Positions 42,047 to 51,078 of a DNA stretch of 64,000 bases are shown here, in pieces (position 1 is the first letter of the stretch; each line of letters opens with the position of its first letter). This DNA comes from Brevibacterium sp. RIT 803 (GTDB lineage Bacteria; Actinomycetota; Actinomycetes; Actinomycetales; Brevibacteriaceae). The stretch lies in NCBI RefSeq assembly GCF_016892625.1, contig NZ_JAFEMW010000004.1, forward strand, positions 434,001 to 498,000, in the 5' to 3' direction. The position numbers and the translations under genes are program-made. The notes under the pieces are model-generated. The model saw only the letters and a list, made by a program, of their open reading frames with translations. It was not told where the DNA came from and made no database searches.

Positions 42047-44008
42047 ATGTCTTGCCATTCCACTCCCGCCGATCCTTCCACACCGACCGCACTCACACCG
42101 TTTTCGCTCCCGACCGAGGCAGAGATCGCAACCGTGACCTCGGCGCTGCGCGAGGCCGGGCACTTCCCCACCGAGGCGCGCTTGTCCTACGTCGGACTGC
42201 TCGATCCTGTGCGCGGTCATACGCGCACCGCAGCGGAGGCGAACCGGCGCTTCCGTGCTCTCGTCATCGACAAGTCCGCTGGCACATCCCGCGACATCAT
42301 CGTGTCCGCAACTCATGCCCGAATCGATTCCGTCGCCGAGGTGGATTCGAGGGCCGAAGGTGAGTTCCCGGTCATGGAAGAGGAGTTCGAGATCGTCGAG
42401 AACGTCCTCGCAGCGGATCCGAAGTGGCAGCAGATCCTCGCCCGTCGTGGCCTGCCGATCGAACAGGTTCGGGTCGCACCGCTATCGGCCGGTGTCTTCG
42501 AATACCCCGAGGAATCGGGGCGGAGGATCCTGCGTGGCCTCGCTTTCCTCCAACCGCACGCGAGCGATTCGGCCTGGGCGCATCCGATCGACGGCCTCGT
42601 CGCCTATGTCGATGTGACCAACCGGACCGTCGATCAGATCCTCGATCTCGAGGATGTTCCGGTGCCTGCCGAGCACGGAAACTACACGGATCCGAAGCTC
42701 ACCGGCCCGGTGCGCACCACCCAGAAGCCGATCGAGATCACGCAGCCGGAGGGGCCCAGCTTCACCCTGTCCGAGGGCAATCACATCGAATGGGAGAAAT
42801 GGTCATTCGACGTCGGCTTCGACATGCGCGAAGGCCTCATCCTGCACAACATCGCCTTCACCGACAGCGAGGTCACCCGCACGATCCTCGACCGGGCCGC
42901 GATTGCAGAGATGGTCGTGCCCTATGGCGACCCGTCTCCGGTGCGGTCCTGGCAGAACTACTTCGACACGGGTGAATACCTCGTCGGGCAGTGGGCGAAC
43001 TCGCTCGAGCTGGGCTGCGACTGCCTCGGCGACATCACGTACCTGTCCCCGTGGGTGGCGAACAACCTCGGCGAACCCAGGCAGATCAAGAACGGCATCT
43101 GCATGCACGAGGAGGACGCCTCGATCCTGGCCAAACATTCGGATCTGTGGTCGGGAGTGGACTACACCAGACGCAACCGGAGGTTCGTCGTCTCCTTCTT
43201 CACCACTGTCGGCAACTACGACTACGGCTTCTACTGGTACCTCTACCTCGACGGCACGATCGAGTTCGAGGCCAAGGCCACCGGGGTGGTCTTCACCTCG
43301 GCGCTGCCGAACGGATCAAGTGACTTCGCCTCGGAGATCGCCCCCGGCCTGGGTGCACCGTTCCATCAGCATCTATTCGGGGCGCGTCTCGACTTCGCCC
43401 TCGACGGCGGCAGATGCCGGGTCGAGGAGGAGGACGTCGTGCGCTTGCCGGTCTCGGAGTCCAATCCGCGCGGCAATGCCTTCAGCCGCAAACGCACCGT
43501 ACTGGGTACGGAACTGGCCGCTCAGCGCGACGCAGATCAGTCGAAGGCTCGGACCTGGGTGGTGACGAACCCGGACTCGGCCAACCGCCTCGGCGAACCC
43601 GTGGGTTACAAGCTCCACCCCACGGGGCTGCCGACCTTACTTGCAGCCGAGGACTCATCGATCCACAAGCGGGCGACGTTCGCATCAAAGGCACTATGGG
43701 TCTCGCAGTATCACGAGGACGAGCGCTATCCGACCGGCGACTTCCCTAACCAGCATCCCGGTCACGCAGGTCTGCCCGCATGGACTGCCGCCGATCGCAG
43801 CGTCGACGGTGAGGACATCGTGGTGTGGCACAGCTTCGGCCTCACGCACTTCCCCCGGGTCGAGGACTGGCCGATCATGCCCGTGGACACCGTCGGGTTC
43901 AAACTGCGCCCTGAGGGATTCTTCGACCGCTCCCCCGTCCTCGACGTCCCCGCTCCGGAGTCCGGTCGACACTGCGGGGGATCCGACGGAGGATGCTGCG
44001 AGAGCTGA
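42047..44008 (+). CDS. copper-containing primary amine oxidase
   Basis: This 653-residue topaquinone copper amine oxidase turns primary amines into aldehydes with release of NH3 and H2O2. The precursor of topaquinone is Tyr391 in [10 protein letters not shown]. Copper ligands are His440 and His442 (FHQHLFGAR) and His601 (LTHFPRVED). The catalytic-base Asp307 lies in [11 protein letters not shown]. No signal peptide is present, so it is cytoplasmic, as in Arthrobacter enzymes. GAAGGTG precedes the ATG. Neighbours (permease, aldehyde dehydrogenase, FeaR-like AraC, TetR) make an amine utilisation module. The C-terminus is Cys-rich ([13 protein letters not shown]). Confidence 0.95.
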   Translation: MSCHSTPADPSTPTALTPFSLPTEAEIATVTSALREAGHFPTEARLSYVGLLDPVRGHTRTAAEANRRFRALVIDKSAGTSRDIIVSATHARIDSVAEVDSRAEGEFPVMEEEFEIVENVLAADPKWQQILARRGLPIEQVRVAPLSAGVFEYPEESGRRILRGLAFLQPHASDSAWAHPIDGLVAYVDVTNRTVDQILDLEDVPVPAEHGNYTDPKLTGPVRTTQKPIEITQPEGPSFTLSEGNHIEWEKWSFDVGFDMREGLILHNIAFTDSEVTRTILDRAAIAEMVVPYGDPSPVRSWQNYFDTGEYLVGQWANSLELGCDCLGDITYLSPWVANNLGEPRQIKNGICMHEEDASILAKHSDLWSGVDYTRRNRRFVVSFFTTVGNYDYGFYWYLYLDGTIEFEAKATGVVFTSALPNGSSDFASEIAPGLGAPFHQHLFGARLDFALDGGRCRVEEEDVVRLPVSESNPRGNAFSRKRTVLGTELAAQRDADQSKARTWVVTNPDSANRLGEPVGYKLHPTGLPTLLAAEDSSIHKRATFASKALWVSQYHEDERYPTGDFPNQHPGHAGLPAWTAADRSVDGEDIVVWHSFGLTHFPRVEDWPIMPVDTVGFKLRPEGFFDRSPVLDVPAPESGRHCGGSDGGCCES

Positions 44009-44031
44009 GGCTCTCACCCAGGACTCCGGCT

Positions 44032-44436
44032 TCAGAGGTGCGCAGCGCGCAGAGAGCGCAAACGGTCGTCAAGGCTGCCGGAGCCTTCGGCGGCGAATGC
44101 AGGAGCATTCCCGGCGGTGCTCGGGTCGATGGCTGCACCGAGACGGCCGAGCTCGACGAGGAGTGGAATGACCTCGAGTCCGCGCTCGGTCAGCGAGTAC
44201 CGACCCTGCTTGCCGCGACCGACTGCCGACTTGCGGAGGAATCCGGCCGCAGTCAGGTCGGCCAGCCGGCGAGACAGCACCGGCGCACTGATCCCCTCAT
44301 CGCTGCCTGCGACCAGCTCCCGAAACGAACGACGATCGTGCATCGCGATATCGCGCAGAATCAACAGACTCCACTGGTCGCCGAGCATCTCCAGAGCGCG
44401 GTTGATCGGACAATTCGATCGTGGAGTGGTGATCAT
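44032..44436 (-). CDS. HxlR family transcriptional regulator
   Basis: This 134-residue winged-helix regulator has the HxlR signature CPINRALEMLGDQWSLLILRDIAMHDRRSFRELVAGSDEGISAPVLSRRLADLTAAGFLRKS (residues about 9-70) with the conserved N-terminal Cys that in relatives senses redox or electrophiles. It is divergent from an NADPH:quinone-reductase-like gene with a dyad between them, the usual arrangement for HxlR/QorR-type control. Confidence 0.92.
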   Translation of the reverse strand: MITTPRSNCPINRALEMLGDQWSLLILRDIAMHDRRSFRELVAGSDEGISAPVLSRRLADLTAAGFLRKSAVGRGKQGRYSLTERGLEVIPLLVELGRLGAAIDPSTAGNAPAFAAEGSGSLDDRLRSLRAAHL

Positions 44437-44460
44437 GGGAACTCCGAAGTGATTGCAAAG

Positions 44461-44495
44461 TGTTACTGGATAGCTCTAGAGTACTACTGGTAACA
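44461..44495. promoter_or_regulatory. HxlR operator candidate TGTTAC-N23-GTAACA
   Basis: A perfect 6-bp dyad lies between divergent hxlR and oxidoreductase genes. Smaller palindromes CTCTAGAG and AGTACT lie inside it. GTNAC-type half-sites in wide dyads resemble known HxlR/QorR boxes. Confidence 0.55.
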
Positions 44496-44528
44496 GAATG
44501 TAATCACCTATGCTGCCAGGAGCTCACT

Positions 44529-45554
44529 ATGAAAGCCTTCGTCCTCGAAAAGTACGGCTCCGCACTTCGGCAGACCGAGATGCCCGTTCCGATCCCCGCA
44601 CCCCATGAAGTACTGGTGCGTATGGTCGCCGCAGGCCTCAACCATGCCGATGAGAGGCTCCGGGCGGGCGAGTTCAAACTCCTCTTCCCCATCGACCTTC
44701 CGAAGGTCATGGGCGGTGAGTTCGCAGGGATCGTCGTCGAGACCGGTTCCGCTGTCACCGATATCACCGTGGGCGAGAAGGTGTATGGATATGTCGGTCT
44801 CTTCGCCGCAGGGACTCTTTCGGAGTTCGTCTCCGTCGATGCTCGCGATGTGGCGCGCGCGCCTCAATCGCTGAGTCTGTCGGAGGCTGCCGGCCTCCCT
44901 GTCGCGGCACTCACCGCATGGCAGGCCCTGGTGGACATGGGGCACACGGCGCAGGGCGATACGGTTCTCGTGCACGGCGGCACCGGAGGTGTCGGCTCTG
45001 TTGCGATCCAGCTCGCCAAGCATCTGGGGGCCACCGTCGCCACCACTGTCTCGACGAAGAACATCGATGCCGCTCGAGAACTCGGCGCAGACATCGTCAT
45101 CGACTACACGCGCGACGACCTTGCCCAGCGACTCGGCGGCACGTCACTCGACCTCGTCCTCGAAACTCAGGGTGGGACCACACTCCTGAATTCGCTTGAG
45201 GTGCTGCGACCCGGCGGCACAGCCATCGGAATCACGGGACCACCCGAGCCGGTGTTCGCGCGCCGCATCGGCGTCAACCGGGTAGTTCGGTTGGCCATCA
45301 GGGCCATGAGTGCACGTGTGCGCCGCAGAGCGCGCCGCCTCGGAGTCACATACAGGTTTCTGTTCATCACTCCCGACGGAGCCGCCCTGCAGGAAGTGGC
45401 GAAACTCGCCGACGATGGGGTCCTGCGCCCGATCATCGATCATGTACGCGCCTTCGACCAGGCTCAGACGGCACTCGACGATGTCCTCGCCGGTGGAACA
45501 CGCGGCAAGGTCCTCGTCACCACCGACCCGAACTCGGTGACCACTCATGGATGA
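44529..45554 (+). CDS. zinc-independent MDR family NADP-dependent oxidoreductase (quinone oxidoreductase-like)
   Basis: This 341-residue medium-chain dehydrogenase/reductase has a GroES-like N-domain (MKAFVLEKYG...AGLNHADERLRAGE), GEFAGIVVETGSAV without the zinc-binding Cys cluster, and a Rossmann domain with VLVHGGTGGVGSVAIQLAKHLGA near 150. It reduces quinones, enones or aldehydes with NADPH. ATG 44529 is chosen with GGAG upstream. The divergent HxlR gene and the dyad suggest induction by an electrophile. The alpha/beta-hydrolase remnant starts within its last eight bases. Confidence 0.9.
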   Translation: MKAFVLEKYGSALRQTEMPVPIPAPHEVLVRMVAAGLNHADERLRAGEFKLLFPIDLPKVMGGEFAGIVVETGSAVTDITVGEKVYGYVGLFAAGTLSEFVSVDARDVARAPQSLSLSEAAGLPVAALTAWQALVDMGHTAQGDTVLVHGGTGGVGSVAIQLAKHLGATVATTVSTKNIDAARELGADIVIDYTRDDLAQRLGGTSLDLVLETQGGTTLLNSLEVLRPGGTAIGITGPPEPVFARRIGVNRVVRLAIRAMSARVRRRARRLGVTYRFLFITPDGAALQEVAKLADDGVLRPIIDHVRAFDQAQTALDDVLAGGTRGKVLVTTDPNSVTTHG

Positions 45555-45882
45555 GAAGTCCGCTCAGCAGAGTCCGACCGTTTGGACCTCGACACCAACT
45601 CGCCGCATCGTCCTGGCCGGCACCGGCCCTTCCGGCGGTGCCGGAATCGACCACCCGGCAGGTGGGACCTACATCTATTGGGATATGCTGCGATCCCTTC
45701 TGGCCCGGCTGCGCGAGAGGATCATGAACCGCGATGGCCCCATCGCTGTGTCGCGCGATCTGCATGCTCGCATCCCCGGCAGCACGCTCATCATCTACCC
45801 CGGATCCGGGCACGGCGGCGTGTTCCAGCACGTTGACGATTTCGCCGTGGCGGTTCGCTCCCACCTCGACGCCGACGACTGA
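45547..45882 (+). pseudogene. remnant of an alpha/beta hydrolase with large deletions
   Basis: The 111-residue frame contains two recognisable pieces of an alpha/beta hydrolase: RRIVLAGTGPSGGAGID...YWDMLRSLL (region after the nucleophile elbow) and SRDLHARIPGSTLIIYPGSGHGGVFQH (the C-terminal catalytic-His strand). The nucleophile GxSxG half is missing, and the middle of the lid and core between LLA and RLRERIMNRD is lost, with no catalytic Asp region. The frame stays open, so a short protein could be made, but it cannot fold as a hydrolase. It lies between the oxidoreductase and MFS genes, touching both. Confidence 0.7.
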
Positions 45883-47081
45883 TGCCGGCAGCGAGCAGGC
45901 TAGGCAGGGCGGGAGCCTTCTGGACCTCGGCGTCGGTGCTCGCTCTGGTGCTGTGGTCGAGCGGAGCTCCGAGCGTTCTCTACCCGTTGTACGCCCAGAA
46001 GTGGGAATTGAGCCTAGCCCTGATCACAATGGTGTTCGCCACCTATCAGCTGGCACTCATCGTCACCCTCCCTCTCTTCGGCAATCTGTCGGATCAGTTC
46101 GGGCGACGGCTGGTGATGGTGTGGGGCGTGGCCATGATCGCGGCGTCGGCCGTCGCCTTCGCCATCGCCCCGAACGTCGCGTTCCTGTTTGTCGGACGCG
46201 TGCTCCAGGGCGCAGGTTCCGGACTGGCGATGGGGGCCGCGACGGCGTCCCTAGTAGAGAACAACACGACCGGCAACGCCCGATTCGCCAGCTCTCTGGC
46301 AACCGTGTCGACCGCAGCCGGACTCACCCTGGCGCTTGTGCTCAGCGGCGTCTTCGCTCGGTACTTCCCCATGCCCCTGTTCTGGAGCTACATCCTCCTG
46401 ATGGGCCTGGCCGTGACCGCTGTCGTCGCGCTGATTCTGACCCCGGACGACCGCCCCTCGGAATCACGCCGGTGGCGGCCCCAGACCCTGCGTCTCGCCC
46501 CCGGACAGCGCGGCAGCTTCTCGATCGCAGCACTGTCGGTCTCTCTCGCCTATTGCGTGGGAGCGATCTTCCTCTCACTCGGCTCGCACATGATCGGCCA
46601 ATTCACCCACACCACCAATGCGGCAACGGTGGGAGCCCTGCTCGGATGTTCCTCGGCAGCCATCGGCGTCACCGGTCTCCTGCTCGCACGTGTCCGACCA
46701 GGTACCTCGGTACTGATGGGTGCACTGCTGACGCTCGTCAGCCTGAGCCTCATGGCCGCGGCGGCGGGATTCGGTTCAATCGAACTGTTCCTGGCCTGGT
46801 GCTTCGTCGGCGGAGTCGCCTACGCCTTTGCGTTCACCGGCGGGCTCGGGGTGATCAACCAAGCAGTTCCTGCCCACCACCGCGGCGGGACTCTGTCTCT
46901 GCTCTACTTGGCAGCCTATGTACTCCAAGCTGCGACGGCCATCGGCATGGGCGCCCTTGCCACCGCCGGCACATTGGGTTCAGCAGTCAGCGTCGCCAGT
47001 GCGATGATCGCCGGCCTGTGCCTCGTCCTGTTGGTGCTGCTCGTCGTCAATGCACGGACGCGACCCTCCGGACCACGCTGA
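45882..47081 (+). CDS. MFS transporter (drug efflux-like)
   Basis: This 399-residue carrier has 12 hydrophobic segments. The loop 2-3 signature is GNLSDQFGRRLVMVWG and helix 4 has FLFVGRVLQGAGSGLAMGAATASLVE. It resembles the Bcr/CmlA- or AraJ-like exporters of unknown substrate. Its ATG shares one base with the stop of the hydrolase remnant (TGATG), which keeps it translationally linked to the HxlR-controlled transcript. Export of a toxic electrophile together with the quinone reductase is a reasonable guess. Confidence 0.88.
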   Translation: MPAASRLGRAGAFWTSASVLALVLWSSGAPSVLYPLYAQKWELSLALITMVFATYQLALIVTLPLFGNLSDQFGRRLVMVWGVAMIAASAVAFAIAPNVAFLFVGRVLQGAGSGLAMGAATASLVENNTTGNARFASSLATVSTAAGLTLALVLSGVFARYFPMPLFWSYILLMGLAVTAVVALILTPDDRPSESRRWRPQTLRLAPGQRGSFSIAALSVSLAYCVGAIFLSLGSHMIGQFTHTTNAATVGALLGCSSAAIGVTGLLLARVRPGTSVLMGALLTLVSLSLMAAAAGFGSIELFLAWCFVGGVAYAFAFTGGLGVINQAVPAHHRGGTLSLLYLAAYVLQAATAIGMGALATAGTLGSAVSVASAMIAGLCLVLLVLLVVNARTRPSGPR

Positions 47082-47207
47082 TCGAATGTTTCGCCGAGGT
47101 GGGGTGAACTTGATTTTCCACGCAGGTCGGCCCCCTCGGCTTGCCAGTTCGCGCACAGTTGCGCCCAGGGTGTGTCGCGACCCGAGCCGTGTCATTAGCC
47201 TGTCGGC

Positions 47208-48848
47208 ATGACCACACTCATCGTCACCAACGGCCCCATCTACACCAGCGACCCCGAACGCCCATGGGCCGAGGCCTTCTCTGTCGAAGACGGCAGGATC
47301 GGCACGGTCGGAACCCTCGACGAGGTTCGTTCATCGGTGACCGCCGACGCCGGGGTGGTTGATCTCGATGGTCAGTTCGCGATGCCCGGTCTGGTCGACG
47401 TGCACGCTCACCTCGGCCTCGGCGGGCGCCAGCTCGCATTCGAACTCCAGGTGCTGCCCAGCGACGATGTCGCCGCGATTGCGGCAAAGGTCAGACAGTG
47501 GCGAGCGGAGCTCGAGCCCGGCCAATGGGTGGTCGGCGGTATCGTCGGCTCAACCGTCATGGACGATCTCACCCACCAGGACCTGCTGACCCTCGATGAT
47601 GCAGCAGAAGGGCATCCCGTGCTGCTGCGCGATGACACGATGCACAACCGATGGGTGAACTCTGCCGCGTTCGAGATCCTCGGCATCACCGAGGGATCAC
47701 CGAATCCAGAGGGCGGAACGTATGTCCGAGACAGGGCCGGTCTGCACAATGGCGTCCTGACCGAGCTGGCCTGCAGCGCAGCCGAGGCAGCAGTGCTGGA
47801 GTCGATCAGCGACGTCGCGAACTTCCATGCACGGGCTATCGGCACCGCAGTACAGACTCTCAATTCGTTCGGAGTCACCGCTGTACAGGAATCTGCAACG
47901 ATGGACTACGCGCTGACCACGTTGCGCGTCCTCGACGAAGCCGGAATACTGACCGCCCACGTGGTGGCCTCGATGCCTGCACAGCCTTTTCTGGAAGAGG
48001 GCATCACCGGCGAAGAGCTCTATCGGGTCGGAGACGCGAACCACACGGCTCATCTGCATCCGACCTTCGCCAAATACGTGCTCGACGGCGTCCCGATGAC
48101 TCGCACCGCGGCACTGCTCACTCCGTACCAGTGCCACCACCCCGGGGATGATCCGACCTTCACCGGCGAACCGCTCTGGGGCCGCGAAGAGCTCGTCGCT
48201 TCGCTGCTCTCCCTGGCCGACCGTGGCCTCAGCGCGAAGCTGCATGCCACCGGCGACGGTGCTGTCCGGATGATCCTCGACGCCGTGGAGACGGTGAGAC
48301 GTGAACGTGGCTGGGAGACGAAGTTCCACATTGCGCACGTGGAGTATGTCCACGACGATGATCTGGCTCGTTTTGCCGAGCTGCAAGTAGTCCCCGACGC
48401 GTCTCCGTACCTGTGGTTCCCCTCGGTGATGCAAGAATCGATGGCCAAGCAGGTGTCAGCCGAGACCTTCGAACGTTCTTGGCCGCTGCGTCGGCTCATC
48501 GACTCCGGCGCACAGGTCTCCTGTGGTTCCGACTGGCCCTGCGCTGCTCCGACTCCGGATCCGTGGACCGGGCTGGCAACCCTGATCACCCGAGCCAACC
48601 CGGACCCTGCGGTGGCAGGAGAACTCAACCCCGGCGAGGCGCTCTGCGTCGAACAGGCAATCTCAGCATTCACCCGCAACCCAGCTCACGCAATGGGCTT
48701 GGGTGAGGTCACCGGAATGCTGCGCCCCGGAATGTCCGCCGACTTCATCGTCCTGGACCGGAACCTGTTCACCGCTGATCCCGCCCATCTGCATGAGACC
48801 ACGGTCCTCACAACCTATTTCGAAGGTCGCCTGGTTCACGGAACGTGA
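47208..48848 (+). CDS. amidohydrolase family protein (YtcJ-like, amidohydrolase_3)
   Basis: This 546-residue enzyme is the second YtcJ-type protein of the window. Metal-site parts are LVDVHAHLGLGG (HxH near 65), KLHATGDGAVRMIL and HIAHVEYVHDDDL (strand His residues), and VSCGSDWPCAAPTPDPW (late Asp). It has an N-terminal beta-sandwich start (LIVTNGPIYTSDPERPWAEAFSVEDGRI). The start has no strong ribosome binding site. Its substrate is unknown. It is convergent with a muconolactone-isomerase-like gene, with three bases between the stops. Confidence 0.9.
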   Translation: MTTLIVTNGPIYTSDPERPWAEAFSVEDGRIGTVGTLDEVRSSVTADAGVVDLDGQFAMPGLVDVHAHLGLGGRQLAFELQVLPSDDVAAIAAKVRQWRAELEPGQWVVGGIVGSTVMDDLTHQDLLTLDDAAEGHPVLLRDDTMHNRWVNSAAFEILGITEGSPNPEGGTYVRDRAGLHNGVLTELACSAAEAAVLESISDVANFHARAIGTAVQTLNSFGVTAVQESATMDYALTTLRVLDEAGILTAHVVASMPAQPFLEEGITGEELYRVGDANHTAHLHPTFAKYVLDGVPMTRTAALLTPYQCHHPGDDPTFTGEPLWGREELVASLLSLADRGLSAKLHATGDGAVRMILDAVETVRRERGWETKFHIAHVEYVHDDDLARFAELQVVPDASPYLWFPSVMQESMAKQVSAETFERSWPLRRLIDSGAQVSCGSDWPCAAPTPDPWTGLATLITRANPDPAVAGELNPGEALCVEQAISAFTRNPAHAMGLGEVTGMLRPGMSADFIVLDRNLFTADPAHLHETTVLTTYFEGRLVHGT

Positions 48849-48851
48849 GCC

Positions 48852-49151
48852 TCAGAGTTCGCCGAAGAAATCATCCGTGGTTGCGTTGGGGTGCTTCGCC
48901 AAGGGCGTGACCTTGACGTTCATATAGGCGAACATCGGGAAGCCTTGGAAGGTCGCGTGCAGGAAGTCGAGGTCATCGACCTCGTACATCGAGTAGTTCG
49001 AGTATTCCCCAACCACTCGCCAGATGCCCTTCATGATTCCGCGTTCCTGAAGATCGGCAGAATAGGCCTTCTCCCTGACCTGGAAATCGGCTTTGGTCTC
49101 GTCGGTCATCGATTCGGGGAATACGACGTCCATGCGTGCCAAGAAAAGCAT
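48852..49151 (-). CDS. muconolactone Delta-isomerase family protein
   Basis: This 99-residue dimeric ferredoxin-like protein of the muconolactone isomerase family has MLFLARMDVVFPESM at the start, KAYSADLQERGIMKGIWRVVGEYSNYSMYEVDDLDFLHATFQGFPMF and a final YMNVKVTPLAKHPN. CatC moves the double bond of muconolactone in the ortho-cleavage beta-ketoadipate route. No catA or catB is nearby, so it may be a stand-alone relative that isomerises another lactone. AGGAGG lies upstream of the ATG. Confidence 0.88.
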   Translation of the reverse strand: MLFLARMDVVFPESMTDETKADFQVREKAYSADLQERGIMKGIWRVVGEYSNYSMYEVDDLDFLHATFQGFPMFAYMNVKVTPLAKHPNATTDDFFGEL

Positions 49152-49363
49152 GTGTTCCTCCTGCCCTGCGTGTCAGAGCTGCGCTGAGTGAGTGGATGTT
49201 CCGAACGCCACTATAGGTGCTCACAGCAGAAGGCGGTGTGGGCGTCCGCGCTTCGCGTACCGAATTGACCCTCCGCGCACACGCAGTGTCCCTGCTTGCC
49301 TGTGCGTGCAGAGTTCCGCTCCGCCCCCTGTTGCAGCGTGAGACAGGTCTCTATTCTGACGTC

Positions 49364-51001
49364 ATGAATACCACCGCAGCAGACAACGCAGTCAGCCCAA
49401 CAGGTTCGATCACCGAGCACAGCGAGACCTTCCCGACCGACCTGCCCGACGAACGCTTCGACTATGTCGTCGTCGGCGCCGGATCTGCCGGGTGCGTGAT
49501 CACCCGCAGACTCATCGATGCAGGCAAGAAGGTCTGCCTCATCGAGGCCGGCGGAGATGAGACGAACCCGAACATCGATCACCTCAACACCCTCGGCCTG
49601 ATCTGGCATTCGAAACAGGACTGGGACTACTACACGACCCCACAGCCGGCGGCCATGAATCGCAAGATCCACCTGCCCCGCGGAAAGGTCCTCGGCGGAT
49701 CGAACGCGCTCAATGCTGTGATCTGGGTTCGCGGCGATGCCTGGGACTACGAGCAGTGGGTGGAATCGGGCTGCCCTGGCTGGTCCTGGGACGAAGTCCT
49801 GCCCGTGTTCAAGGCCATCGAGAACTATGACGGCGAACTCACGGACAATCGGGGCACGGACGGGCCCATGGACGTGCGCATCGGCTACGAGCGCAATCCC
49901 ATCCAGGAGGACATGGTCACCGCCGGTGAGCAGATCGGTCTGAGCTACAACCCGGACTACAACTCCGGCAGCGTCGAGGGCATCTCCCGGATCCAACTCA
50001 ACGTCCGCGACGGCAAGCGATTGAACACCTGGCGCGCCTACCTCAAGCCCCGCCTCGGCGATGGGAATCTCACGATCCTGACGTCGACGCACGCACGCCG
50101 GCTCATCGCCGACGACAAGCAGATCACCGGGGTCGAGGTGGACTTCCGCGGACGGGTGGGCACGATCACCGCCGAGGAGGTCATCCTCACGTCCGGTGCG
50201 CTGGCCTCACCCGAGCTGCTCCTGCGCAGCGGCATCGGCCCTACCGAAGAGCTGCGCGAGGTCGAAGTCGATCCCATCCACGACCTGCCAGGGGTGGGCA
50301 AGAACCTCCAGGATCATTGGCTCTCCCCGGTCATCTTCACCACCGGCTCCGAGCCCGTGCCGATGGGTGAGATCGCCCCCGCCGAGGTGCATCTGTTCTG
50401 GAAATCGAAGCCTGACCTTCCGGTGCCCGACACCCAACCACTGTTCTTCTCAGTACCGATGTATGCCCAGGATTCCGCGCCGAATGTGCAGTCGGGCCCG
50501 GACAACGCGTTCACCCTCCAAGGTGGGATCGTTCGTCCCGAGTCCCGTGGCGAGGTCACTCTCAGCGGACCGAACCCGCAGGACCCGACGCTGGTCAACC
50601 CGAATGTGCTGACTGAGCAGGCCGATGTCGACGCCCTCGTAGCCTCGGTGAAGCAGTGCCGGGAGATCGGACGCGCCGAGGCGCTGTCAGCGTGGAAGCC
50701 GACCGAGATCTTCCCCGGCCCCGAGGTCGCCGATGAGGATCTCGAAGACTATGTCCGAGGATCTGTGGTCACCTACCACCACCAGGTCGGCACCTGCCGA
50801 ATGGGTCAGGATGATGCTGCCGTCGTCGATCCGCAGTCGTTCAAGGTCCACGGACTGGCTGGCCTGCGGATCGCCGATGCTTCGATCATGCCGCAGGTGC
50901 CCACCGGCAACACGAATGCGCCCACGATCATGATCGCCGAGCGTGCAGCCGCCGCCCTGATCGGCTCCACGGTCGAGGGCATCACTGCGCCGGGACAGTA
51001 G
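49364..51001 (+). CDS. GMC family oxidoreductase (choline/alcohol dehydrogenase-like)
   Basis: This 545-residue FAD enzyme of the glucose-methanol-choline family has VVVGAGSAGCVITRRL (FAD binding) near 35, the GMC signature HLPRGKVLGGSNALNAVIWVRGD near 105, LTSGALASPELLLRSGIGP (signature 2), and YHHQVGTCRMG with the catalytic His near 468. It oxidises an alcohol to an aldehyde. ATG 49364 is chosen; a GAGAC-AG-GTCTC dyad (49340-49351) lies just before it. It is followed by an IclR gene after 77 bases, probably its regulator. Confidence 0.9.
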   Translation: MNTTAADNAVSPTGSITEHSETFPTDLPDERFDYVVVGAGSAGCVITRRLIDAGKKVCLIEAGGDETNPNIDHLNTLGLIWHSKQDWDYYTTPQPAAMNRKIHLPRGKVLGGSNALNAVIWVRGDAWDYEQWVESGCPGWSWDEVLPVFKAIENYDGELTDNRGTDGPMDVRIGYERNPIQEDMVTAGEQIGLSYNPDYNSGSVEGISRIQLNVRDGKRLNTWRAYLKPRLGDGNLTILTSTHARRLIADDKQITGVEVDFRGRVGTITAEEVILTSGALASPELLLRSGIGPTEELREVEVDPIHDLPGVGKNLQDHWLSPVIFTTGSEPVPMGEIAPAEVHLFWKSKPDLPVPDTQPLFFSVPMYAQDSAPNVQSGPDNAFTLQGGIVRPESRGEVTLSGPNPQDPTLVNPNVLTEQADVDALVASVKQCREIGRAEALSAWKPTEIFPGPEVADEDLEDYVRGSVVTYHHQVGTCRMGQDDAAVVDPQSFKVHGLAGLRIADASIMPQVPTGNTNAPTIMIAERAAAALIGSTVEGITAPGQ

Positions 51002-51016
51002 CAGATCGGCACGTAC

Positions 51017-51072
51017 GCCCTCCTCGCGATTCCGTTCGGATAGGATGAACATCCGAGGCCGTAGAGGAGGGC
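51017..51072 (+). promoter_or_regulatory. inverted repeat pairing with the IclR ribosome binding site
   Basis: GCCCTCCTC (51017-51025) is the exact complement of GAGGAGGGC (51064-51072), which contains the Shine-Dalgarno sequence of the IclR gene (GTG 51079). An inner hairpin CGGAT/ATCCG nests between them. If the leader is transcribed, the structure would hide the ribosome binding site. If the promoter is internal (TAGGAT at 51041), it would not. Confidence 0.45.
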
Positions 51073-51078
51073 AGACGC

